Of a DNA stretch of 64,000 nucleotides, positions 8,308 to 17,732 are shown piece after piece (within the stretch, counting starts at the first letter, position 1; each line of letters begins with the position of its first letter). The stretch comes from Sinorhizobium glycinis (GTDB lineage Bacteria > Pseudomonadota > Alphaproteobacteria > Rhizobiales > Rhizobiaceae), in the NCBI RefSeq assembly GCF_001651865.1, contig NZ_LPUX01000053.1, positions 1,054,001 through 1,118,000 on the forward strand, given 5' to 3'. The notes beneath the pieces are model-generated. The model ran no database searches and was not told where the DNA came from. It worked only from the letters and a program-made list of their open reading frames with translations. The translations under genes were made by a program, and so were the position numbers.

Positions 8308-9195
8308 ATGTCCGCAACAGAGAGTGAAATCCAGGCACGCCTGCTCGCCCAGGCCCTGCCTTACATGCAGCGCTACGAGAACAAGACGATCGTCGTCAAA
8401 TACGGCGGCCACGCCATGGGCAATCCCGAGCTCGGGCGCGCCTTCGCCAGCGATATCGCGCTCCTGAAGCAGTCGGGCGTCAATCCGATCGTCGTGCATG
8501 GCGGGGGACCGCAGATCGGCGCCATGCTCAACAAGATGGGCATCGAATCGAAATTCGAGGGCGGGCTTCGCGTCACGGACGAGAAGACCGTCGAGATCGT
8601 CGAGATGGTGCTCGCCGGTTCGATCAACAAGGAGATCGTCGCGCTCATCAATCAGACCGGCGAATGGGCAATCGGGCTTTGCGGCAAGGACGGCAACATG
8701 GTCTTCGCGGAAAAGGCGCGGAAGACCATCAAGGATCCGGACTCCAATATCGAACGCATACTCGATCTCGGCTTCGTCGGCGAGGTGGTCGAAGTGGACC
8801 GCACACTTCTCGACCTCTTGGCGCGCTCGGAAATGATCCCGGTGATCGCCCCCGTCGCTCCCGGCCGCGACGGACATACCTACAACATCAACGCCGATAC
8901 TTTCGCGGGCGCCATCGCCGGCGCGCTCAACGCGACGCGCCTCCTGTTCCTGACAGATGTTCCCGGTGTTCTCGACAAGCAAGGCAATCTCATCAAGGAG
9001 CTTTCGGTCGCCCAGGCGCGCGCGCTTATCGCCGACGGCACCATTTCCGGCGGCATGATCCCGAAGGTCGAAACCTGCATGGAGGCGATCAAGGCGGGCG
9101 TGCAGGGCGTCGTCATCCTCAACGGCAAGACCGCCCATTCGGTGCTCTTGGAGATCTTCACCGAGCGCGGCGCCGGCACGCTGATCGTGCCGTAA
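8308..9195 (+). CDS. argB: Acetylglutamate kinase
   Basis: A 295-residue amino-acid kinase that phosphorylates N-acetyl-L-glutamate in the second step of arginine (ornithine) synthesis in the cytosol. Visible motifs are the phosphate-binding KYGGHAM near the start, GGGPQIG a little further on, and the Gly-rich [13 protein letters not shown] and SGGMIPKVE segments that form the ATP and effector sites. Length and sequence are typical of the arginine-inhibited hexameric class, which has an extra N-terminal helix (here about 1-25). It is monocistronic, unlinked to other arg genes, and divergent from the anti-sigma gene. The TCCGTC before the ATG gives no strong ribosome-binding site. Confidence 0.97.
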   Translation: MSATESEIQARLLAQALPYMQRYENKTIVVKYGGHAMGNPELGRAFASDIALLKQSGVNPIVVHGGGPQIGAMLNKMGIESKFEGGLRVTDEKTVEIVEMVLAGSINKEIVALINQTGEWAIGLCGKDGNMVFAEKARKTIKDPDSNIERILDLGFVGEVVEVDRTLLDLLARSEMIPVIAPVAPGRDGHTYNINADTFAGAIAGALNATRLLFLTDVPGVLDKQGNLIKELSVAQARALIADGTISGGMIPKVETCMEAIKAGVQGVVILNGKTAHSVLLEIFTERGAGTLIVP

Positions 9196-9230
9196 GGGCG
9201 GGCGTCTCCGCCTCTACACACCGCAACTTT

Positions 9231-9345
9231 GCCCCTAACCCTAACCCTCTCCCCGCGCGCGGGGAGAGGGGACAGAGGCGGCGCGGCATACCCCTTCTCC
9301 CCGTGCCAACGGGGAGAAGGTCGCGGCAGCGGGATGAGGGGCAAA
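9231..9345. repeat. G+C-rich hairpin repeat, family C (copy 2)
   Basis: Two successive hairpins are present: CTCTCCCCGCGCGCGGGGAGAG, then CTTCTCCCCGT with ACGGGGAGAAG. The segment 9310-9340 is identical to 7332-7362. The element fills the convergent gap between argB and the PEP mutase-like gene and probably ends transcripts from both sides, although there is no T-run. Confidence 0.8.
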
Positions 9346-9357
9346 CCCTCCTGACAG

Positions 9358-10125
9358 TTACTTCCCGTAGACCTTCTCCGCCTCACCGCGCAGCCAGGCG
9401 ATCATCGCCCGATACGGGAACGGCCCGTAGCTGACGCGGGCGACTCCGGCGGCGGCAAGCGTTGCAAGGTCCGGCGCGCCGGGCCTCATCATGACATTCA
9501 CCGGCAGCGGCGACGCGGCGCAAAGCCTGCCGATCAGGTCGACATCGACGAGCCACGGCGCGAAGAAGCCGCTCGCCCCCGCTTCGGCATAGGCTTTGGA
9601 GCGGGCGATCGCACCATCCAGCAAATTCGCGTGGCGTGTCGCATCGCTTTCCTGCAGGAACAGGTCGGTGCGGGCATTGATGAAAAGCGGGACGTTCTGG
9701 CGTTCCGCCATGTCGCGGATCGCGCGGATGCGAGCCGCCTGTTTGTCGATCGGATGAATCCCGTTTTTGCCGACGACCTGATCCTCGAAATTGATGCCGA
9801 TCGCGCCGGCGTCGATCAATTGCGCCACATTGGCCGCTCCCTGGGCCGGATCTTCCGAATAGGCGCCCTCGAAGTCGACCGACAGCGGCAGGTCGGTCGC
9901 CGCGGCGATCTCGCGGGCGATCTCGACCAGCAGTTGCAGCGGGATCTTCTGCCCGTCGCCGAAACCATGCGCGGCCGCCACCGACCAGCTTCCCGTGGCC
10001 AGCGCCTTGGCGCCGGCCTCGGCCACGCAGCGGGCGCTGCCCGCGTCCCATATATTGTAGAGAACGATCGGATCGCCCTTGCGGTGCAGGCCTGCAAAGG
10101 CAAGCGCCCTCTCCTCCTGGGTCAT
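9358..10125 (-). CDS. Isocitrate lyase/PEP mutase superfamily protein
   Basis: A 255-residue (beta/alpha)8-barrel enzyme of the PEP mutase/isocitrate lyase superfamily. Recognisable segments are LYNIWDAGSARCVAEAG near the N-terminus, the metal-binding DFEGAYSEDP, INFEDQV, and INARTDLFL. Members include oxaloacetate decarboxylases, 2-methylisocitrate lyase and carboxyphosphonoenolpyruvate mutase. The short length and absence of the KKCGH loop argue against true isocitrate lyase. A full AAGGAGGAG ribosome-binding site just before the ATG at 10125 selects that start over an upstream in-frame ATG. It converges on argB and is co-oriented with the EamA gene upstream. The substrate is unknown. Confidence 0.88.
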   Translation of the reverse strand: MTQEERALAFAGLHRKGDPIVLYNIWDAGSARCVAEAGAKALATGSWSVAAAHGFGDGQKIPLQLLVEIAREIAAATDLPLSVDFEGAYSEDPAQGAANVAQLIDAGAIGINFEDQVVGKNGIHPIDKQAARIRAIRDMAERQNVPLFINARTDLFLQESDATRHANLLDGAIARSKAYAEAGASGFFAPWLVDVDLIGRLCAASPLPVNVMMRPGAPDLATLAAAGVARVSYGPFPYRAMIAWLRGEAEKVYGK

Positions 10126-10235
10126 CGCATCTCCTCCTTGATTAGACGCCCCGTTCGCCTTGGCCACGTGCGAATCGCCTGAATAGTACCGGTTCGCGGT
10201 GCAATGTCGCTATAGGATCACGTTGCGCCGATGCA

Positions 10236-11150
10236 TCAAAGCACGATCAGCATCACCACGCCCAGAACAATCAGGAGGCAACCGGTCAGTTCGAGGCGAT
10301 TGATCCACTCGCGAAAAACGAAGAAGGACGAGGCGAAGGTGAAAAGCATCTCGACCTGGGCCACCACCTTGACGATCGCGGCCTGCTGCAAGGTCATCGC
10401 CGAAAACCAGCCGAAGGAGGCCGAGGCTCCGACAAAGCCGACGACGAAGGCGGGCCTCCATGCGACACCGATCCGCTTCAACTCATCCGGCTCCCGCGCG
10501 ACGATCCAGAAGAGCATGACGATCGTCTGCAGCAGGATGACGAAGCCGAGGGTGAAACTCGCCTGCATCAGATAATCCGGCGCCGGAAGGCTCGGCGCCA
10601 AGGCCAGCGAGGCGGAGCGATAGGAAACGGCCGAGAGACCGAAGAACGTGCCGGAGAGGAGCCCGATCGCGGCCGTCCGGCTGAAGACGGAAGTGAGCAG
10701 CGAGCCGGCACTCAGCGTCGTTCGGGCGACGGATATGAGCATGACGCCGACCACCGAGATGGCGATCGCGACCAGCGCGCCGAGGCTTGCCTTCTCGCCC
10801 AGGAAGATCAAGCCGAAAAGCGCCGCCTGGGCGGGTTCGGTGCGGGAATAGGCCGTGCCGACGGCGAAGTTGCGGAAGGAGAAGAGATGGACAAGCAGGA
10901 AAGTGGCGGCGATCTGCGCCAGTCCGCCGACGAGCGACCAGAAGAAGAATGTGCCGTTCGGAACCGGCAGGTCGTGTCCCGCAACCCGCCACAGTATGCC
11001 CAGATACAGGAGCGCGAAGGGCATCCCGAAGCCGAAGCGCACGAAGGTGGCGCCGGTCGTGCCCATGGCGCCCTTCAGGTGCTTCTGCATGGAGGAGCGG
11101 ATATTCTGCAGAAAGGCTGCGGCGACGGTGATGAGAATCCAGGTTTCCAT
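10236..11150 (-). CDS. EamA/DMT-superfamily transporter
   Basis: A 304-residue polytopic membrane protein with about ten hydrophobic segments arranged as two EamA repeats (roughly 5-140 and 155-300). This is the architecture of the drug/metabolite transporter superfamily, which exports amino acids, nucleotides or drugs. The opening METWILITVAAAFLQNIRSS is typical of a lineage frequent in rhizobia. It lies upstream of the PEP mutase-like gene on the same strand with a 110-bp gap and is divergent from the HAD nucleotidase. The substrate cannot be inferred. Confidence 0.9.
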   Translation of the reverse strand: METWILITVAAAFLQNIRSSMQKHLKGAMGTTGATFVRFGFGMPFALLYLGILWRVAGHDLPVPNGTFFFWSLVGGLAQIAATFLLVHLFSFRNFAVGTAYSRTEPAQAALFGLIFLGEKASLGALVAIAISVVGVMLISVARTTLSAGSLLTSVFSRTAAIGLLSGTFFGLSAVSYRSASLALAPSLPAPDYLMQASFTLGFVILLQTIVMLFWIVAREPDELKRIGVAWRPAFVVGFVGASASFGWFSAMTLQQAAIVKVVAQVEMLFTFASSFFVFREWINRLELTGCLLIVLGVVMLIVL

Positions 11151-11252
11151 CTTCGCCGGCTAGCATGCTGAACGGCGACAATCCATGCGCCGGCGAAGCG
11201 CGCGTAAAATAAATCCGTTTTCCTCGCCAACGCGCCATGCCATAAGGCGGCC

Positions 11253-11966
11253 ATGAAAAAGCTCGACCGCCTGCCGACCCATGAAGAATTTGCCCATGTC
11301 ATAGACTGGGTCTTCGATCTCGACAACACGCTCTATCCGCACCACGTCAATCTCTTCGCGCAGATCGACCGCAACATGACGGCCTATGTGGCCGAACTCC
11401 TGTCGCTCGAGCCGGCGGAGGCGAAAAAGCTCCAGAAGGAATACTACCGCGATCACGGCACCACGCTCCAGGGCCTGATGATCCATCACGGCATCGATCC
11501 GAACGACTTCCTCGAAAGGGCGCATGCGATCGATTACAGCGTGGTACCGGCGAACCCTGAGCTTGGCGAAGCCATCAGGGCCTTGCCTGGGCGCAAGTTC
11601 ATCTTCACCAATGGCAGCGTCATGCATGCCGAGATGACGGCACGCGCGCTCGGCATTCTCGATCATTTCGACGACATCTTCGACATCGTCGCCGCCGGCT
11701 ATGTGCCGAAGCCTGCCGGCGATACCTACGACAAGTTCATGAGTCTTCACCGCGTCGACACGCAGCACGCGGCGATGTTCGAGGACCTGCCGCGCAACCT
11801 CCTGGTGCCGAAAGCGCTCGGCATGAAGACGGTTCTGCTGGTGCCGCGCAACCTCGAATACGAGTTCGCCGAAGCCTGGGAGACCTCCAGCGACGCGGAC
11901 GAGCAGATCGACTACGTCACCGAGGACCTGGCAGGCTTCCTGCGTCGGGTGGTGGCAGGGGCGTGA
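11253..11966 (+). CDS. HAD-family pyrimidine 5'-nucleotidase
   Basis: A 237-residue haloacid dehalogenase-fold phosphatase. Motif I is FDLDNTLYPH with nucleophile Asp22 and general acid Asp24; motif II is the TNGS segment; the motif III lysine lies in PKPAGDTYDK; motif IV is FEDLPRNL. The DLDNTLYPH pattern and length fit the pyrimidine 5'-nucleotidase (SDT1/Phm8-like) subgroup that dephosphorylates UMP and CMP and related damaged nucleotides. It is transcribed alone, divergent from the EamA gene and convergent with the LOG-like gene. The next gene cluster (dapD) is unrelated. The subgroup is well supported; the exact substrate is inferred. Confidence 0.92.
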   Translation: MKKLDRLPTHEEFAHVIDWVFDLDNTLYPHHVNLFAQIDRNMTAYVAELLSLEPAEAKKLQKEYYRDHGTTLQGLMIHHGIDPNDFLERAHAIDYSVVPANPELGEAIRALPGRKFIFTNGSVMHAEMTARALGILDHFDDIFDIVAAGYVPKPAGDTYDKFMSLHRVDTQHAAMFEDLPRNLLVPKALGMKTVLLVPRNLEYEFAEAWETSSDADEQIDYVTEDLAGFLRRVVAGA

Positions 11967-11991
11967 TCGGCGACTGAAGAGGGTGCGAATG

Positions 11992-12141
11992 CCCTCCCCA
12001 ACCCCTCCCCACAGGTGGGAGGGGCTCGGCGCCCGCCGCGATCACCTGCCCCGTTCGAACCGTCGCGCTGGACGCAACGGCCGTTAGTAAGGGTCGATAC
12101 GGTGCAGCCGGGAAGCCCCTCCCCCTTGTGGGAGGGGTCTT
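11992..12141. repeat. Mirrored CCCCTCCCC repeat element (copy 1)
   Basis: Pyrimidine-rich CCCTCCCCAACCCCTCCCC at the left and the complementary GTGGGAGGGG at the right enclose about 95 bp. The interior, read in reverse, is related to that of the element at 32493-32654: both share GCACCG, then TCGACCCTT, then a final GC(G/A)CCGAG. It sits in the convergent gap between the HAD and LOG-like genes, so it may end both transcripts. Confidence 0.8.
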
Positions 12142-12153
12142 CGTTATCCTGTG

Positions 12154-13053
12154 TTACCGCCTGCCAGACGCCATCGGCACCGAGCGCGGATCCACCGTCT
12201 CGTAGAAGCGGGCGATGATCTCCCAGGCCTCCTCGGCGGTTTCGACGAAATGCACGAGGTCGAGATCGTTCGGCGCGATGGTGCCGAACTCGGCCAGTGC
12301 CTCGAAATTGATGATGGTGCGCCAGAACTTCTCGCCGAAGAGGATCAGAGGCACGAGCGCCAGGCGGCCGGTCTGCATCAGCGTCATGGTCTCGAACAGC
12401 TCGTCGAGCGTGCCGAAGCCGCCGGGGAAGACCGCCACCGCCTTGGCGCGCAGCAGGAAATGCATCTTGCGGATGGCGAAATAGTGGAAGTTGAAGGACA
12501 GTTCCGGCGTGACGTAGCTGTTCGGCGCCTGCTCGTGCGGCAGGACGATGTTGAGGCCGATCGATGGCGCGCCGGCATCCGCGGCACCGCGATTTCCCGC
12601 CTCCATGACGCCCGGACCGCCGCCGGTGACGATCACATATTCCTTGTGACCGAGCTTGGCGGACTGCTCGGAACAGATTCTGGCGAACTTGCGCGCCTCG
12701 GTGTAGTAGACCGAGGCCGCCTCCAGGTTCTGGCGCTGCGTCTCGTTCTTGGCCGCCCAGGCCTCGCCGCCCGGCTCCGGAATGCGCGCGCCGCCGAACA
12801 TCACCACGGTCGAGTTGATGCCGCGCTCCTCGAGCATCATCTCCGTCTTCAAAAGTTCGAGCTGCAGGCGCACCGGCCGCAGTTCCTCGCGGCACAGGAA
12901 ATCGTCGTCGATATAGGCGAGCCGGTAGGTCGGAGAGGCCGATTGGGGCGTCAGAGGAACAGTCGAGGCGCGCTGCCTGCTTTGCGAGCTGTCTGCGAGC
13001 GGATCCCAGACCCCGCCCTTGCGGCGCAAACTGCGCTTCTTCATGCGTCCCAT
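12154..13053 (-). CDS. LOG-family (TIGR00730) Rossmann-fold protein
   Basis: A 299-residue protein with the two hallmark motifs of the Lonely Guy family: GGGPGVMEAGNRG (the nucleotide-binding loop) and PGGFGTLDE (catalytic region). Family members are cytokinin-riboside 5'-monophosphate phosphoribohydrolases, or more general nucleotide-processing enzymes. This one is longer than the compact ~190-residue type and has an N-terminal basic extension (MGRMKKRSLRRK) and about 80 extra residues, as in the bacterial large subgroup. Either ATG, at 13053 or 13044, could be used; neither has a strong ribosome-binding site. Whether it produces free cytokinin is unknown, though this would be relevant in a plant symbiont. 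Confidence 0.88.
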   Translation of the reverse strand: MGRMKKRSLRRKGGVWDPLADSSQSRQRASTVPLTPQSASPTYRLAYIDDDFLCREELRPVRLQLELLKTEMMLEERGINSTVVMFGGARIPEPGGEAWAAKNETQRQNLEAASVYYTEARKFARICSEQSAKLGHKEYVIVTGGGPGVMEAGNRGAADAGAPSIGLNIVLPHEQAPNSYVTPELSFNFHYFAIRKMHFLLRAKAVAVFPGGFGTLDELFETMTLMQTGRLALVPLILFGEKFWRTIINFEALAEFGTIAPNDLDLVHFVETAEEAWEIIARFYETVDPRSVPMASGRR

Positions 13054-13360
13054 ATATCTTCGTCCCGTCGCGTTCCGAACAGCCGGCATCTCGTCCGGAC
13101 ACGTCCATGCATATGTTGCTAAGCCATAAGTGCGTCTCTCTGCCGGAAACGGGAAGGCTTGCCAAGTCCCCCGTTCGGAGAGCGGGCCGAAAAGCCCTTC
13201 AACTTTTCAGAGCCAGGTGCCGCGGCGACGCACTTCTTTCAGGCGCGAGCGGTTGGCGGCGCCCTCTGAATTGCCGGCCGATTCCGACCTTAAATCGGTT
13301 CCGGTTTGAAGAATTATGCAGTAGAGCTTGCTGGACAACGCCGAACGTTAAGGAATTCCG
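13054..13360. other. Divergent intergenic region between the LOG-like gene and dapD
   Basis: A 307-bp gap between divergent genes. A short reading frame is open on the plus strand but its residue composition is not gene-like and it is not supported. A plain promoter region is expected; no consensus hexamers stand out. The dapD ribosome-binding site (AAGGA, about 13350) is at the right end. Confidence 0.5.
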
Positions 13361-14218
13361 ATGACGAACCACGACCTCGCCTCCCTGTCGCAGACGATCG
13401 AGACCGCGTTTGAAGATCGCGAGACCGTCAACACCAGCACACGCGGCGCGATCCGCGATGCGGTCGAGGCGGCGTTGAACCTGCTCGACAGCGGCAAGGT
13501 GCGCGTCGCCGAACGCGGCGCCGATGGGGCCTGGACCGTCAACCAGTGGCTCAAGAAGGCCGTGCTCCTCTCCTTTCGGCTGAACCCCATGGAGCTCGTC
13601 AAGGGCGGCCCGGGCGAATCCGTCTGGTGGGACAAGGTCCCCTCCAAGTTCGATGGCTGGAGCGTCAACGAATTCGAGAAGGCGGGCTTCCGCGCCGTGC
13701 CGAACTGCGTGGTGCGCCGCTCCGCCTATATCGCCCCGAGTGCGGTCCTGATGCCCTCCTTCATCAACCTCGGCGCCTATGTCGGCGAGGGAACGATGGT
13801 CGACACCTGGGCGACCGTCGGCTCCTGCGCACAGATCGGCAGGAACGTGCATCTTTCGGGCGGCGTCGGCATCGGCGGGGTGCTTGAACCGATGCAGGCC
13901 GGACCGACGATCATCGAGGACAATTGCTTCGTCGGCGCCCGCTCCGAAGTGGTCGAGGGTTGCATCGTCCGCGAAGGTTCCGTCCTCGGCATGGGCGTCT
14001 TCATCGGCAAGTCGACGAAGATCGTCGACCGCGCCACGGGCGAAGTCATGTATGGCGAGGTGCCGCCCTACTCGGTCGTCGTCGCCGGCTCCATGCCGTC
14101 GGGCTCGACGATGGCAAACGGCCAGCCGGCGCCGAACCTCTATTGCGCCGTCATCGTCAAGCGGGTCGACGAGAAGACGCGCTCCAAGACCGGCATCAAC
14201 GAGCTGCTCCGGGACTGA
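13361..14218 (+). CDS. dapD: 2,3,4,5-tetrahydropyridine-2,6-dicarboxylate N-succinyltransferase
   Basis: A 285-residue trimeric enzyme of the succinylase branch of lysine and meso-diaminopimelate synthesis; it transfers succinyl from succinyl-CoA to tetrahydrodipicolinate. The N-terminal helical domain (about 1-100) is followed by a left-handed beta-helix built from hexapeptide repeats (about 110-245, for example ISPSAV-like and [10 protein letters not shown]). Length and sequence match DapD closely. AAGGAATTCCG precedes the ATG. The partner dapE lies 9 kb downstream on the same strand, and a DUF805 gene follows 2 bp after the stop. Confidence 0.97.
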   Translation: MTNHDLASLSQTIETAFEDRETVNTSTRGAIRDAVEAALNLLDSGKVRVAERGADGAWTVNQWLKKAVLLSFRLNPMELVKGGPGESVWWDKVPSKFDGWSVNEFEKAGFRAVPNCVVRRSAYIAPSAVLMPSFINLGAYVGEGTMVDTWATVGSCAQIGRNVHLSGGVGIGGVLEPMQAGPTIIEDNCFVGARSEVVEGCIVREGSVLGMGVFIGKSTKIVDRATGEVMYGEVPPYSVVVAGSMPSGSTMANGQPAPNLYCAVIVKRVDEKTRSKTGINELLRD

Positions 14219-14220
14219 CC

Positions 14221-14604
14221 ATGGCCGAGGAGGGGCGGCAGCCGAGCATGACCTGGCTGTTCTTCAGCCCGTCCGGCCGGATCGGCCGCCTCCCCTTCTT
14301 TCTCTCCTGGTTATTCTGGTGCGTGCTGGGCGGTATCGTCCTGATGCAGATGCTGAAATACGAGGACCAGGACGCGGCACTGGCGCTCTGGACGCTGGCG
14401 CTTATAGGCTCCGGCGTTGCCTCGACCGTTTCGATCGCCATGCTGGCGATCAAGCGCCTGCACGATATCGGCTATCCCGGCCCGCTCGCCCTCTGCCTTT
14501 TCATCCCGGTGCTAAGCCCTATCGTCTTCATCGCCCTCTGTCTCTGGCCCGGCGTGCAAGGTGCCAACGAATTCGGCATGCGCCGCAACGGCCCGCGGCA
14601 CTGA
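14221..14604 (+). CDS. DUF805 family small membrane protein
   Basis: A 127-residue protein with three or four membrane segments (about 22-42, 52-78, 88-110). It shows the DUF805 hallmarks: an N-terminal FSPSGRIGRLPFFLSWL, the basic IKRLHDIGYPG loop, and the C-terminal WPGVQGANEFG. Family members are inner-membrane proteins of unknown role. The ATG lies 2 bp after the dapD stop, so it is almost certainly translated from the same message. This gives operon context with lysine synthesis but not a function. Confidence 0.9.
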   Translation: MAEEGRQPSMTWLFFSPSGRIGRLPFFLSWLFWCVLGGIVLMQMLKYEDQDAALALWTLALIGSGVASTVSIAMLAIKRLHDIGYPGPLALCLFIPVLSPIVFIALCLWPGVQGANEFGMRRNGPRH

Positions 14605-14758
14605 CCACCCGCCCCTGTACATTCTCTCCGGCAGCGCGTATGTAGCGCCGCAAATGAACAGGGCCGCGACGTTGGCCGCGGCTATCGACGCCTGATGACG
14701 ACCCGATCCATGGTCCGCTCGTCTGCCGGTGCGACGACCGAAATCCGAAAGACAGAAC

Positions 14759-16660
14759 ATGACAGAGTTCGAAGGGATCGCGCCCTCGATCGGCGAGGCG
14801 TTGGCGAAACGCGGTTACAACACCCTGACACCGGTTCAAAAGGCGATGCTCGACCCGGCGCTCGAGGGCGCCGACGCGCTTGTGTCCGCTCAGACCGGCT
14901 CCGGCAAGACCGTTGCCTTCGGTCTGGCGCTCGGACCGACGCTGCTCGGCCCTGCAAAGCAATTCGATGCGCCTGGCCTGCCGCTGGCGCTCGTCATTGC
15001 GCCGACGCGCGAACTGGCGCTGCAGGTCAAGCGCGAGCTCGAATGGCTCTATGAGATCACAGGGGCAACGATCGCCTCCTGCGTCGGCGGCATGGATATC
15101 CGCAGCGAACGGCGGGCGCTCGAGCGCGGCGCTCACATCGTCGTCGGAACGCCGGGGCGGATCTGCGACCATGTCCGCCGCGACTCGCTCGACATTTCGG
15201 CGTTGCGGGCGGTGGTTCTGGACGAAGCCGACGAGATGCTCGATCTCGGCTTCCGCGAGGACCTGGAATTCATCCTCGAAGCATCGCCGGCCGAGCGCCG
15301 CACACTGATGTTCTCGGCGACCGTGCCGCGCTCGATCGCCACCCTTGCCAAGAACTACCAGCGCGACGCCGTGCGCATCGGCGTCGCCTCCGAGCAGAAG
15401 CAGCATGGCGACATCGAATACCGCTCGCTCCTCGTCGCCCCGAGCGACCGCGAGAACGCCATCATCAACGTGCTTCGCTATTACGAGGCTCGCAATGCGA
15501 TCGTCTTCTGCTCGACGCGCGCCGCGGTCAACCACCTGACGGCCCGCTTCAACAATCGCGGCTTCTCGGTCGTGGCGCTTTCGGGCGAGCTCAGCCAGAA
15601 TGAGCGAAACCACGCGCTCCAGGCGATGCGCGACGGACGCGCCCGGGTCTGCATCGCGACCGACGTGGCAGCGCGCGGCATCGACCTGCCGGGTCTCGAG
15701 CTCGTCATCCATGCAGACCTGCCGACCAATTCGGAGACGCTGCTGCACCGCAGCGGCCGCACCGGCCGCGCCGGCCAGAAGGGCGTCAGCGCTCTGATCG
15801 TGCCGCTCAATCAGCGGCGGAAAGCGGAGCGACTGCTGGACGGCGCCCGCATCACCGCAGCCTGGGCGAAACCGCCGTCCGCGGACGAGGTGACGCGCCG
15901 CGACGAGGAGCGCCTCATTGCCGATGCGGCCTTCGATGAGCCGCTGCGCGACGACGAGCAGGCGATCGTGCATGCGCTGATCGAGCGCCATGGTGCCGAA
16001 AAGCTCGCCGCCGCCTTCCTGCGGCAGTTTCGCGCCGGCCGCTCAGCGCCAGAGGAGCTTTCCGACGTCTCCCTTTCCGACGACCGGAAAAAAGCCCGCC
16101 GCGACGGCCCGGCCTTAACCGGCGACAACGGCCCCGCGCCGCGCGCCGACTTCACCGACGGGCAATGGTTCTCGCTCTCCGTCGGGCGCAAGCAGAACGC
16201 CGAGCCCCGTTGGCTGATCCCGATGCTCTGCCGCCATGGCAAGCTCAGCAAGCGCGACATCGGCGCGATCCGCATGCAGCCCGAGGAAACCTATGTCGAG
16301 CTGACGGCCGAAGGCGCCGAGCGCTTCCTCTCCGCGATCGGCCCGAACAGGACGCTGGAAAAGGGCATTCGCGTCAAGTCGCTGCCGGGCGCCCCGGACA
16401 GCTCGCGGCCCCGCGACGACAAGCAAGAATTCGCGAGGAAAAGGCCGCGGCCGGCAGAGACTGCGCCGGAGCGTGGCCAAAAAGACTTTCAGCCGAAACG
16501 CAAGTTCGAAAAGAAGCCTCCCCTCACGCAGGACGCGCATCCGGAGAAGCGGGACGAAAAGCCCTGGAGCAAGAAGAAGGGGAAGCCTGACGCGCGGAAA
16601 ACGGCCGGTGACTTCAAGCCGAAGTCCAAGCGCAACAATGCCAAGAACCGGCAGGCCTGA
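14759..16660 (+). CDS. DEAD-box RNA helicase with DbpA-type RNA-binding domain
   Basis: A 633-residue ATP-dependent RNA helicase. Core motifs in order: Q motif near 24-27, AQTGSGKT (44-51), PTRELA, GTPGR, DEAD (about 157-160), SAT, RGID and HRSGRTGRAG. A charged linker follows, then a DbpA RNA-binding domain at about 467-540 (WFSLSVGRKQNAEPRWLIPM). The tail is Lys/Arg-rich and disordered. In E. coli DbpA this extra domain docks on hairpin 92 of 23S rRNA during 50S assembly; the same role is inferred here. The ATG at 14759 begins MTEFEGIAPSIGEAL; earlier in-frame residues look non-coding. It converges on the LysR gene with only 24 bp between stops. Confidence 0.93.
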   Translation: MTEFEGIAPSIGEALAKRGYNTLTPVQKAMLDPALEGADALVSAQTGSGKTVAFGLALGPTLLGPAKQFDAPGLPLALVIAPTRELALQVKRELEWLYEITGATIASCVGGMDIRSERRALERGAHIVVGTPGRICDHVRRDSLDISALRAVVLDEADEMLDLGFREDLEFILEASPAERRTLMFSATVPRSIATLAKNYQRDAVRIGVASEQKQHGDIEYRSLLVAPSDRENAIINVLRYYEARNAIVFCSTRAAVNHLTARFNNRGFSVVALSGELSQNERNHALQAMRDGRARVCIATDVAARGIDLPGLELVIHADLPTNSETLLHRSGRTGRAGQKGVSALIVPLNQRRKAERLLDGARITAAWAKPPSADEVTRRDEERLIADAAFDEPLRDDEQAIVHALIERHGAEKLAAAFLRQFRAGRSAPEELSDVSLSDDRKKARRDGPALTGDNGPAPRADFTDGQWFSLSVGRKQNAEPRWLIPMLCRHGKLSKRDIGAIRMQPEETYVELTAEGAERFLSAIGPNRTLEKGIRVKSLPGAPDSSRPRDDKQEFARKRPRPAETAPERGQKDFQPKRKFEKKPPLTQDAHPEKRDEKPWSKKKGKPDARKTAGDFKPKSKRNNAKNRQA

Positions 16661-16684
16661 CCCACAGCCAAGTTCGTCCTCGGC

Positions 16685-17596
16685 TTACGCGCCATCGAGC
16701 TGCGACTGCGCGATCACCTTCACCACCCAGTCGGCAAAGACCCGCAGCCGGCTGCTCAGATGCCGGTTCGGCGGATAAACCAGATAGACCGGCATCGGAT
16801 CGACCTGCCAGTCGGTCAGGACGGGGACCATGGTGCCGGCACGAAGGTCGTCGCGAACCATGAAGTGCGGCGCCTGGATGACGCCCATTCCCGCTCGCGC
16901 CGCCGCGACATAGGTCGTCGCTTCGTTTGCCGCCACGGTATAGCGGCTATCGACCTCGATCTCCTCGTTCCCCCTGCGGAATTGAAAGCGCATCTGCTGC
17001 CCCGACTTCGGCAGGAAGTAGCCGACAGCATAGCAATTCTTCTCAAGGTCGGATGGATGTTGCGGCATAGGGTGCCTCTCGAGGAAGTCACGCGAGGCAC
17101 AGGTGATGAATTTCATCTCCGTGATGCGCCTGGCGATCAGCGACTGGTCCGTCAAGTTGCCGCCGCGGATGGCGCAATCGACGTTCTCGGCGAGGTAGTC
17201 GATCGTACGGTCCGATACGCCGAGATCAATTTGTATCTCCGGGTATTTCGCCTGAAATTCGGGCAATGCCGGAATGATGATCAGATTGGCGAAGGCGCTC
17301 GCCGTTTCGACGCGCAGCCGGCCCTTCGGCAGGCTCTGGGCGCTCGACAAACTGCCGTCCAATTCGTCGATATCGGAGAGCAGGCGCGCGGCGCGTTCGT
17401 AGTAGAGTGCGCCGTCCGGCGTCACCAGAACCCGCCGCGTGGTGCGATTGAGGAGCTTGGTGCGAAGGTGCGCCTCCAGCCCCTGGATGAGGTTGGTAAC
17501 GGTCGCCTTCGGCATGTTGAGCGAAGCGGAGGCCCGGGTGAAATTACCGGTCTCCACCACTCGAAGAAACACGCGCATGGCCGTGAGCTGGTCCAT
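16685..17596 (-). CDS. LysR-family transcriptional regulator (divergent from efflux operon)
   Basis: A 303-residue LysR regulator. The winged helix-turn-helix occupies about 1-60 ([20 protein letters not shown], then [13 protein letters not shown]) and the effector-binding domain about 90-300 in two lobes. The ATG at 17596 gives the canonical length; in-frame upstream residues to 17668 would add an atypical leader and overlap the likely operator. It is divergent from a hydrolase-adaptor-RND operon, the standard layout for MexT-like or other LysR regulators of efflux pumps. It probably binds the 136-bp shared region, which contains the palindromic TTCGAAACTTCGAA at 17613-17626. The inducer is unknown. 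Confidence 0.92.
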   Translation of the reverse strand: MDQLTAMRVFLRVVETGNFTRASASLNMPKATVTNLIQGLEAHLRTKLLNRTTRRVLVTPDGALYYERAARLLSDIDELDGSLSSAQSLPKGRLRVETASAFANLIIIPALPEFQAKYPEIQIDLGVSDRTIDYLAENVDCAIRGGNLTDQSLIARRITEMKFITCASRDFLERHPMPQHPSDLEKNCYAVGYFLPKSGQQMRFQFRRGNEEIEVDSRYTVAANEATTYVAAARAGMGVIQAPHFMVRDDLRAGTMVPVLTDWQVDPMPVYLVYPPNRHLSSRLRVFADWVVKVIAQSQLDGA

Positions 17597-17612
17597 TTTC
17601 AATAGCCGATTG

Positions 17613-17626
17613 TTCGAAACTTCGAA
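17613..17626. promoter_or_regulatory. Candidate operator in the LysR/efflux divergent region
   Basis: TTCGAAACTTCGAA consists of two self-complementary TTCGAA half-sites two bases apart. It lies 17 bp upstream of the LysR start in the region shared with the hydrolase-efflux operon. It is a plausible autoregulatory site, although it does not exactly match the T-N11-A LysR consensus. No conserved -35/-10 pair for the operon is evident; a TACAAT at 17664-17669 may be a -10. Confidence 0.35.
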
Positions 17627-17732
17627 TAGTGTAATCAAACCCGGCGGACTATTCCAAAGGTAATACAATGGTAGGATGTGATCGTCGCGGGTTGTCCCTC
17701 ATCTAGGGATTCACCCATTACCGGGGCAAGAG

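Noticed and set aside
13107-13364. Short plus-strand frame before dapD
   Set aside because: It has no ribosome-binding site, no recognisable motif and overlaps the end of the dapD leader; it is probably a chance frame.
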